Shown here piece after piece: positions 55,641-64,000 of a stretch of DNA of 64,000 nucleotides. The stretch is from Anniella stebbinsi. Its lineage: Eukaryota > Chordata > Lepidosauria > Squamata > Anniellidae. The translations under genes were made by a program, and so were the position numbers. Under the pieces are notes generated by a model, which was not told the DNA's origin, ran no database searches, and saw only the letters and a program-made list of their open reading frames with translations. Where the stretch lies: positions 114,292,533 through 114,356,532 of the forward strand of contig JARDYH010000001.1 in assembly GCA_029215795.1 (NCBI GenBank), given 5' to 3'. The first letter of the stretch is position 1; each line of letters starts with the position of its first letter.

Positions 55641-58279
55641 ACTGGATGTCTCTGAGTAGACGCAATGGTGATGCAAGGTTTCTTTACCACCATCATTACC
55701 ATAGATTGGGCTCAAAGATGAGCGCTGGCCTGTGTTCATCGCAAGTACATCACCACTGTTGCGCTAGCGTTGTCGTTTCATTGCAGCCAACACTTTGGAC
55801 CAGCAAGGAACTAGCTTAGCTGTCTGAGCAGGGAGAGGAATTATCTCTGCTTGTATGTTAAACAGGCATTTGAGCCAATGATAGATAGCCTATTTATCTG
55901 GCATAGTTAATATAAATGCAGATGACAAGCACATGACTGCTCAATTAATTAATTATGTCAATCAGTGAATTAATAACATGAAATACATGTGCAGCTGCTC
56001 TTAGTGAAGCTGGTCTTAAATATCTTGGCCAAAATCCAGTTAAATTTAGTTGTGACTGAGCTCCTCTGAAAAGAATAGGATTACATTGAGATTTAATGGC
56101 GCTGTATGACAAATGTTGCTTGGATTGAGACTCTTGTATCATTTTATTCTGTCTTTCCCATAATAATGAAAACTTCTACTCCAGGGCTGAACAGTCTGAC
56201 TAGCACTCCTTGTACCATTTCTTGGTAGAAAGGCAGGGTATAAATGAATTAAATAAAGAAATACCATCACCTGGTTTTCATAGAGAAGAAGATTTTAATC
56301 TAACAAAACATTAGCTTTTGAAAAAAGATATAGTTTGTGCTTCTGGGCCAACATAAAAGTGATTTGTATTTCAGTTTAATGGTTGCTGCTGGGAATACTT
56401 CACAGTAGACATACATTTTCCCTGAGGGATTTTATCAATGTTTAGTCTCTTTATTTCTCCCCTGGCTTGTTGCTTATTTCCTCACATGCAGCATGTCAGT
56501 TCAATCCTTCTGTAGAATAAAGACTAACCATCCTTTGAAAAGGGTGGAGGGAAGGGAATGCTTGTAATCATTATAGGACAAGAATGAAACCAGAATGTGA
56601 CATGAAATTCAAGGGGAAATACAAATAATTTCCATCCTGGTTGCAGATGCATGCATAGCGCTTACCAAGTCATTTAGGCAGACGCCTGCATGCTTGCATA
56701 GAAATTCAGCAAATTGCCTTTGCATTCCAGAAACTTGCTTCTTAGAATTCCTTCCTATGACATCTGAAGACTATCAGCTGCAATGAAGAATACTAAAGAC
56801 CTGCAGACCTACAGAAACAGATGCCTAATGCCTTGCTTCTGAAATTCAAGTCCACTAAATCAGATTTAGTTAAACCTCAAGGCTCAGGTTACAACAGCAT
56901 TTGTAAGCAGAGGAGACACACCATTCCTGCCATCAGTAGATAACCCCGCTAATAAATTATCAGGATGGATAGGTAATTCTACAAAATACGTTCCATTATG
57001 TGTGCTTAGATAGACTTTTTTTTTGTCTAGACATATCAACACCTTGACAATGATCCCATTGTTTAGAAATGTCAGCGCCATCCATTATGTGCTGCACTCA
57101 GCTGTTGGATGTCATGCAGTCAGGGTTCCATTTTTTTATTGGTCATGCTACCATCCCTTTCCTTTTCACAAAAACTAAAGTGTAACCATCCTACATGACA
57201 GTTCAAGACAGTTGCAAGAATGGTATATATTACATCTAAGCTACATAATCGATCACAGAGTTCAGGGAAGTGTATAAAAGGAGTGCGAAGCCAAAGAATG
57301 ACAGGGGATGACAAAGAATAGAGTATAACAGTTACTTAAGACTGAGTTAGTTCTGGCAGCATGCTAAGTACTACTGTATAGAAGTGCAATTGGTCACCAA
57401 GGGCTTGTAGTCCAAGGAAAATGTACTTGGAAAAGGCAGGTAGTGGACTACTTCTTAGTGCTAACACTAGGAAGCTAACCATCATTGTGCTCATCTCGGT
57501 CAGCCTAAACTTGGTGAAGAGGACTGGTGTGGTCTAAAGACCTCTGGAATGTGTGCATTGTGGAGGTCAAAATGAGGACATCTGAGTCCTCCAAATATAT
57601 TGTTGTGGATGTGTGTTTCACTAAAGCCATGAATTTGGGAAAGCTCTGATGACATGCCCCTGCAGGAGGAATCCCCCTCCTCTGAGGAGCTAGAGTTCCT
57701 AGAGATGGATGATGCCATGGAACCAATGGAACCATCCATATCAGGAGTCATGGGGAGCCTGGACCCACAGAGGAGATGATCATGAGTGCATTGTTGCCTC
57801 AAGAAGCAGGCCATTAGGGCTTCTTTGAGAAGGATTGCTCAATTACAAAGGAGGGCTCCTCGAGGGGAAAGGCTTCCTTGAGAGAAAAACCCTCCTATGA
57901 GTAGGACTTTCACCAGCAGGTCTGTAGCTGGCAACTGCATCTGAGCTCTGGATGGGGCTCTAGAAGCTCTGGCTAGACAAGGTTTCAGTTTCAGTCTAGC
58001 CATTGTTGGAACAACATCTACCATAGCTCCTTGTGTCTTGTATGCAGTTTCCCTGACCTTGCCTTGTGTTTGAACCTCTGTGCTACTGACTCCTGGATTA
58101 CTGCCTGCGTCTGATTTTGGACTGTGTTTCTGTTTGACTAATCTCTTGTGTTTGGACCTTGCCTGCAACTCAGACCTCTCTTCTAGAAACTACATACTTG
58201 ACTGGTAACTCTGGTTGGGAACGTCAATTGATGGAAAATGCAGCCACTCAACTAAAGGTAGGTGCTAGGAAGCAGGGAG
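55641..58279. other. Unassigned sequence, possible old element at 57.5-58.2 kb
   Basis: At 57640-58200 the plus strand has an acidic block (GAGGAGCTAGAGTTCCTAGA) and then a basic one reading IRASLRRIAQLQRRAPRGE, with stops. It may be a decayed element of unknown class. Confidence 0.3.
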
Positions 58280-58525
58280 GTCAGATGATTTTTCACCTAT
58301 ATTGTACCAGCTGGACTGGTTGCCAGTGATTTTCTAGACCCAATTTAAAATGCTGCATTAGCCTTCAAGCCCTAAATGTTTTGGTTCCAGGTTACTTAAA
58401 GAAAGCACACAGAAAGGATCTTGGGTAGCAGGTTTATGAAAGATCCTTCCCGGAGGGCCATTGTAGAGAGTGTTGAGGCTGAAAGACTAATGATCTGACT
58501 CAGTATAAGGCAGTTCCATATGTTC
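58280..58525 (+). repeat. L2 fragment followed by SINE-like tail
   Basis: TGGACTGGTTGCCAGTGATT and CCCAATTTAAAATGCTGC match the L2 ORF2 region seen at 47025. AATGATCTGACTCAGTATAA then GGCAGTTCCATATGTTC is a common retroposon 3' end. Confidence 0.6.
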
Positions 58526-59076
58526 ATTATGAGGGCATAGTGAAAAATAAGCCAAGGGAATGATCTGAGAAAAGCAAAATAGGAATGTGCAGAGACATCA
58601 AAATATAAATGTAAAACTATTGCTCAAGCTATTATGGGTACTACATACAATGAAACAGGGAGAGATTCCCCCTTATAGCAAGAAAATGAACTACAATCCT
58701 TATTCAAGTACTTGGATACTTTTTCACATTTATTAACAAGTTATGAGTCTTCCTATTCCAATTTTTTGAATACAGAGGCAGAAGGATGAAATATTGTAAC
58801 TCTTAGATCAGAGACTGAATGTCCATGAAGGCTGAATACTCCTTATCCATTGATTTCTGCATGACTTCATTATCCAACTTTTGTCCATTCATTATCTTAT
58901 GCAGACCCTATCCCCTTTTGCGCAGTATTTCTATGACATTACAGGGTATGCTGGTGAATTAATCCTTAATGGCATGGTTCATATAGTTATGTTTGGTCTA
59001 TTTTCAAAATTGACATTGCTGGTGACACATTGTTTGGTGTGTCTGTTCTGTGATCAGTGGCTGTTGCTATGTAGAT
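58526..59076. other. Unassigned sequence
   Basis: Nothing recognised. Confidence 0.4.
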
Positions 59077-59391
59077 TAGGCTGACTATATGAAAAGGAGG
59101 ACAGGGCTCATGTAACTTTAATAGTTGTAGAGAAAAGGGAATTTCCGCCATTGTTATTTGTATGCAATTAGTCCCTGGTGAAATTCCCTCTTCATCACAA
59201 CAGTTAAAGTTGCAGGCACTATGCTAGAGTGACCATATACAAAAGAAGGCAGGGCCCCTGCAACTTTAACTGTTGTGATAAATAGGGAATTTAGTTAGGG
59301 AAATAGGGAAATGACACTGGCTGAAATTCCCTTTTCTCTACAGCTGTTAAAGTTACATGAGCCCTGTCCTCCTTTTCGTATGGTCAGCCTA
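59077..59391. mobile_element. hAT-like MITE family B, copy 3 with perfect 8-bp TSD
   Basis: TAGGCTGACTATATGAAAAG to TTCGTATGGTCAGCCTA, flanked on both sides by ATGTAGAT. Foldback structure as in the other copies. Confidence 0.9.
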
Positions 59392-59820
59392 ATGTAGATG
59401 CTTCAGACCAAAGGGCTGGGCCTTTCCCCTAGGGCCTTCTTGAAAACCTTGGGGTCCCTGGAGGATGCATTTAATAGCTGTTTTTGAATAAGCTATTCTA
59501 TCCATCTAGTTTTGATTGCTAGATTTAGGCTCCTGGGCAAGTTCATATCAGATTGTATTATACATTTTATAAGGCATCTCCATATGGCAGAATAGAATTG
59601 CAACCCTTTATTAAATATAATCAAACCCTTTCCACCACCCCCGAAATCATTTAATTTTAATGCATTATATGTGTTTGAAAAAAATATTACACCCCAAACC
59701 ATCCTGGTCTCTAGTTTTTTCAATGCTCGGTCTTGAACTGAAGAAACATTGCAACATAAATTCTTGAAAATTTCTGGTGAAATACTAGACATGTCTGTTC
59801 AGATGAATTCAATAGAGCTT
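59392..59820. other. Unassigned sequence
   Basis: Nothing recognised. Confidence 0.4.
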
Positions 59821-59828
59821 ATTTCCAG

Positions 59829-60864
59829 TAGGGATGTGCACTGGATCAGACCCGATCCACAATCCGAGTCCGGTCCAGTGGGAAATCGGATAAATTATCC
59901 GATTTCCGATCCAACAGCTGGATCCGCCGATCCAGTCCGAACCGATCCGAAAAGGCTCCGAACCGGTTCGGCAGATCGGCGGATCGGCGGGCGCCCACTG
60001 GCGCCCACTGCCACTTCCATTGGCGGGCGCCAGCGGGCGCCCGCCGATGAAAGTGGACAGCGGGGGGGGGAGGAGGGGGGCCCTTACCTTTCCGGCCCGT
60101 CCGCTCCCGTCCGGCGCCGGCGGCTACTACCAGCGGGCTCCGCGGCCTGCTCCAGGGTGGCGCGCCGGGTGATCACCTGGCGCACTACTCGAGAGCAAGC
60201 CGCAAAGCCGGCTGGCGGTAGCCGCTGGCGCCGAACGGTAGGGAATGGCCCGGAAAGGTGAGGAGGGGGCGCGCGGAGGGGAGGGGGGGTGCTTACCTTT
60301 TAGGGACGCCCGTCCGGCGCTGGCGGCTACTACCAGCGGGCTCCGCGGCCTGCTCCAGGGTGGCGCGCCGGGTGATCACCCGGCGCCCTACTCTAGAGCA
60401 AGCCGCAAAGCCGGCTGGCGGTAGTCGCCGGCGCTGGACGGGAGCGAATGGCCCTAAAAGGTAAGCAGTGGCGGGGAAGGGGGCTTACCCCCCCCCGGAG
60501 CCGTCCGCTTCTATCCGCTGGCGCCCGCGGGCGCCAGCGGATGAAAGCGGACAGCCCCAGGGGGGGTAGAGAGCACGGGGGAGGGGGCTTACCTGCCGGG
60601 GCCGTCCACAGCGGATGGCCCCGGGGGGGAGGGAGTTAGGCCCCCCCTCACCCACCCGCCGCCATTTTTTCCTCATAGACTTGCATTGCAATGCAAGTCT
60701 ATGGGGAAAAAAATGGCGGCCGATCCAAAAATTTACGATTTTTGGATCGGGATCGTACTCGATCCGGTCCAGGGGGCCTCCGATTTTGTCCGAACCGATC
60801 CATGACAAAATTGAGGTCCCGATCCGGGTCCCGATCCGATCCGGGGGGTCCGTGCACACCCCTA
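59829..60864. mobile_element. hAT-type foldback element, copy 2 (1036 bp, inverted)
   Basis: TAGGGATGTGCACTGG at the left and CCGTGCACACCCCTA at the right. A perfect 8-bp duplication ATTTCCAG flanks it (59821-59828, 60865-60872). It is in opposite orientation to copy 1: its left end matches the right end of copy 1. It carries two palindromic units with TGATCA centres (near 60170 and 60370) and the same 30-bp palindrome at 60674-60703. Confidence 0.9.
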
Positions 60865-60884
60865 ATTTCCAGATAAGTAGCTAT

Positions 60885-61170
60885 AGGACTGCAGCCTCAC
60901 AGTGCAATCCTATGCTTGTTTACTCAGAAGTATTATTATTAATAATATTCCCTCCATTTATTGTGAATTTTAACAAAATAAAACAGAAAACAATTTGTGA
61001 AAATAAAACAACAGAAAAATACATGCATAGAAATATCAATATGTAAGCCCAACTGTGTTCACTAGGACTTACCCCCAGGTAAGCGTGACTAGGATTGCAG
61101 CTTTACAATGAAATCCTATACATTTCTGCTCAGAAGTAAGTTCCCCTGAGTTTACTTCTGGATAAGCGGT
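60885..61170. repeat. Common reptile repeat ('aatcctat...actcagaagta')
   Basis: CAGTGCAATCCTATGC with TTTACTCAGAAGTA, then GGACTTACCCCCAGGTAAGC with GACTAGGATTGCAGC, and a further AATCCTATACATTTCTGCTC. Inverted arms suggest a small DNA element interrupted by an AT-rich insert. Confidence 0.55.
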
Positions 61171-61237
61171 TAACAGATTTTAACCTTGGATTCCTTTTCA
61201 GGTATTGATGTTGTAATGTTTCTCCAATTGAAGACTT

Positions 61238-61483
61238 GGCTGAGATCCACACCAAGCAGTATATAACACTATGAAAGTGGTATATAAGAGGCAAGAGCCA
61301 CACTACTGCTTTATAGTGGTACTGAAGTGCACTGACAACTGTTGGGGCCCATTGACACATACCATATACTGCTTTCATACCGCTTTCATAGTGCTATATC
61401 CTGCTTGGTGTGGCTCCTGCCTCTTCTAGACAGCTTTCAAACCACTTTCATAGTGTTATATCTTGCTTGGTGTGCATCTGGCC
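61238..61483. mobile_element. Palindromic MITE family A, copy 4
   Basis: GGCTGAGATCCACACCAAGC at the left and GCTTGGTGTGCATCTGGCC at the right. The centre has GACAACTGTTGGGGCCCA. An internal TATCCTGCTTGGTGTGGCTC repeats the right arm, giving the compound right side also seen at 6224. Confidence 0.85.
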
Positions 61484-62066
61484 TTGGTTTTAAGAAATGT
61501 TAGTTACCAGATATCCTACTTGCTGTCTGGATCTTTGGTTTGGGCTAGAGGTTCCTTTCACATCCCCGCACCACCAGGGCACCTTCAAAAACATATCTGT
61601 GTGAACATTTATGTCACTTATTTCTTTGTAATTCTTTCCTATATTACATAGCAATGCAATCAAAGGCTTAAGGCAAAAATAAAAATCCTACTGTAGAAAG
61701 GTAGATACTGCCTCTTTTTTTGGACTTATGCAAGATCACACTTTACACTTCCTCCCCAGGCATCAGCTCAGAAGATTATTTTTCAGTACCATGCATGCTA
61801 TGTTGATTGTTGCCACTCTGATGATGTATACTGAAAGTGGCTGAAGGGGTATTAATTCCATTTCTGCTTGCAGGGAGCCAGCACTCAAGAGGAAGTGGAA
61901 GCAAGGTGCTGTAGTAAGGTGGAACTATCTATGAACCCTGTTCATTCCACTCTACCAACAAGTTGCTAAAGTTATCAATAGCGAGGGTGCCAACAAATAA
62001 GACTGATTACAGCAACAGGGACCTTTCTGTGGACAATCTCCACTTGAATAATTTAATATGTCAGTA
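61484..62066. other. Unassigned sequence
   Basis: Nothing recognised. Confidence 0.4.
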
Positions 62067-62380
62067 TAGGGTGACCATATGAAAAGGAGGACAGGGCTCC
62101 TGTATCTTTAACAGTTGTATTAAAAGGATAATTTCAGCCAGTGTTATTTGTATGCAAGCCATACCTGGTGAAATTCCCTCTTCACCACAACAGTTAAAGC
62201 TGCAGGAGCCCTGCCCTCTTGAGCAGATTCAAACAGGACTTCTGCAGCTTTAACTGTTGTGATGAAGAGGGAATTTCTCCAGGCTCTGCATATATACAAA
62301 TGACACCTGCTGAAATTCCCTTTTCTGTATAACTGTTAAAGACGCAGGAGCCCTGTCCTCCTTTCCACATGGTCACCCTA
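62067..62380. mobile_element. hAT-like MITE family B, copy 4
   Basis: TAGGGTGACCATATGAAAAG to CCACATGGTCACCCTA, flanked by TGTCAGTA and TGTTAGTA (8 bp, one mismatch). Inner foldback arms as in 43555-43874. Confidence 0.88.
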
Positions 62381-62541
62381 TGTTAGTAGCCCTGAAGAAG
62401 CAGATTGATTGAGGGTGAAGACAGATATAGTATTTTAAATGCTGAGGGAAAGTGGTTTCAACATACATTTGCTGCATTCTGAGGCATTTGTTTTAAGGGC
62501 AGTGTGTGTGTCCTAACCATCCCAATTCCATCACACTCAGA

Positions 62542-62628
62542 GGCTCAATTCGGACGACATGTTAACCAACGGGTGTTAAGTTAAACAACCGTCAGTGGGT
62601 TAACCCAATGTGTTGTCCGAATTGAGCC
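62542..62628. mobile_element. MITE family D, copy 2 (87 bp)
   Basis: GGCTCAATTCGGACGACATG pairs with TGTTGTCCGAATTGAGCC; inner GGTTAA/TTAACC arms add to the symmetry. AGA borders each end, a 3-bp duplication like the CCT at 32066-32290. Confidence 0.8.
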
Positions 62629-63082
62629 AGAATGTATGCCTGTCATCACAGTGATAGCCTGGGCCTGTCGCTGTTAGTACATTGGCATGATGGAGTTAGG
62701 CCTGGCGTAACCTTTTCAGTTGAGGGCCTTGGAAGCTAACAACACAGAATGTAAGAGCCCAGATACTATCACATCCAAAATGTTAATGTCTCTTATCTCC
62801 ATATGTTTGCTGCTGTTCAGCCCACTTCCCTCTTCCCAAGCCCTCTAATGACCTGCATAATGCAAGATCTCCTTGTGTACTCTACCTTCTTCTCAGATTC
62901 TCTGTGGGCTTTCACAGTCATCTTCCCTTATTTAGATTTCTCGACTGACTGAAGCTTACAAGACTCATATTGCCCAGAGGACGTTGTTAACTGGGCAATA
63001 TACAAATGATGTAAATAAATAAACAAATAAAAATAAATACTGCTTAAATGGCCATTGGAGATACCTGTGATTCTTTGGCTTA

Positions 63083-63130
<48 letters not shown>

Positions 63131-63556
63131 CCCACACACACACCTGTGTGTTCATTCTGTCTGGATTGCAGCTTCAGATTCAACTTATTAATTATTTTAT
63201 TTATTTAAAACGTTTCTAGACTTCCTTTCAGGGCACGAGTTCTCTCAAAGCAATGTGCAGCAATACAATCTCATGTAGTAAAAAAATACTGTGATTAAAG
63301 AAAAAAGGGAAAAAAAGGAAACAACATGGAAAAGTAAAAGATGGAAGAAGTAACTAGATATCTCAGGAGGTTACACGTGGAAGACAATGCCATTGGGACT
63401 GCCCTTAAAATTCTGTAAAAAAGGCAAGACACAGTGTGAACTGTCCCTTTGGAAGGAGAGCTCAGAGATACTGTTTGGTCCACATACAACAGGAATGAAA
63501 TTTCAGGTGTATCTTCCCCCCTGAAAAATCCTCCTCTTGCATATAATGATTCTGTA
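62629..63556. other. Mostly unassigned; microsatellites and a retroposon tail
   Basis: (CT)n then (CA)n at about 63084-63130. (ATTT)-type tail then CTTCCTTTCAGGGCACGAGT at about 63188-63290 is a retroposon end on the minus strand. Confidence 0.5.
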
Positions 63557-63692
63557 CCAGCCTTCCTCAACCACAGTCCCTCCAGATGTTTATGACTACA
63601 GCTCCCATCAGCCACAGCCAGCATGGCCAATGGTGAGGGGATGATGGGAGTTAGAGTCTAAGACATCTGGAGGAATCCAGTTGGGGAATGCT
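63557..63692. mobile_element. Palindromic MITE family C, copy 2
   Basis: CCAGCCTTCCTCAACC and CCCTCCAGATGTTTATGACT at the left, mirrored by AGACATCTGGAGGA and CCAGTTGGGGAATGC at the right, with GCCAGCATGGCCAATGG in the centre. Confidence 0.75.
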
Positions 63693-64000
63693 ATACTATG
63701 GCTTCTCCCTCCTCCTAACATTTTTTTAAAAATATGATTCAGTGAAATGGTTTACTGGGTATTACAGCAGGTGTTACATTATGTTCAGCCAATAAGTCAT
63801 TTGAGATGCAGCTGTCACATCCCAAACTGTAACTAGAAAAATTTAAGAGAATTCCAGAAATAATACCAGTGGCTCTGTCTTATTTTGTTTGCAAAAGAAA
63901 AACAAACCTAACACTTTTTGACCCCTCCCAAGCTCCCCCCCCCCTTGGAAACTATTTTTGGCATCTGTTTCTTGGCTATTCATGTTCCTCCATGTCATGT

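Noticed and set aside
60448..61046. Open frames over hAT foldback copy 2
   Set aside because: Same reason as copy 1: stop-poor GC-rich DNA in a non-coding element.
1..64000. Host tRNA, rRNA or snRNA genes
   Set aside because: I looked for cloverleaf-type arms and conserved boxes while reading. The only tRNA-like sequence is the 18-nt primer site complement in the provirus. A tRNAscan run would settle this.

Overview
The window looks like gene-poor, repeat-rich DNA from a land vertebrate, most likely a squamate reptile (lizard). The reasons are CR1, L2 and a third APE/RT non-LTR retrotransposon family, tyrosine-recombinase (DIRS-like) retroelement debris, many foldback non-autonomous DNA transposons, (TTTA)n/(ATT)n-tailed SINE/LINE ends, and a retroviral provirus primed by tRNA-Gly. 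The species call is inference. I found no convincing host protein-coding exon, tRNA or rRNA gene.

Layout. 0-1.3 kb: a minus-strand DIRS-like gag fragment with two direct copies of its leader. 2.5-7.2 kb: a hAT-type foldback element (3705-5518, perfect 8-bp target duplication), flanked by two copies of a ~150-bp tandem repeat in opposite orientations. 8-19 kb: unique-looking sequence with small palindromic elements, a third hAT-like insertion (13600-14090) and a 1.3-kb 'TATCG' foldback element (15161-16494). 19.5-25.2 kb: a decayed minus-strand tyrosine-recombinase/SGNH-type retroelement broken by a CR1 insertion. 25-36 kb: mostly unique sequence, small palindromic elements, microsatellites, and one copy of a ~600-bp repeat whose inverted partner lies at 42.9-43.5 kb.

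36335-42552 is a gammaretrovirus-like provirus: two 373-374-bp LTRs differing by two substitutions and one indel, CTAC target duplication, an 18-nt primer site fitting tRNA-Gly(UCC), a gag start, a large gag-pol deletion, broken RNase H and integrase, and a decayed env whose transmembrane-subunit frame is open for 219 codons up to a perfect 12-bp hairpin and the polypurine tract. The LTRs look young but the coding region looks old. That mismatch is the most informative observation here. The provirus sits inside an older palindromic element.

44-52 kb: two minus-strand copies of a non-LTR element (I/Vingi-like guess). The first carries a 391-bp palindromic insertion that, with one target copy removed, leaves the LINE frame in register. 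An L2 3' part follows the first copy. 52-64 kb: old LINE debris, further palindromic elements, and a second hAT foldback element (59829-60864), the inverted relative of the 3.7-kb copy, again with a perfect 8-bp target duplication.

No gene network is evident. The window is a layered record of transposition, with several nested insertions whose order can be read from target duplications.
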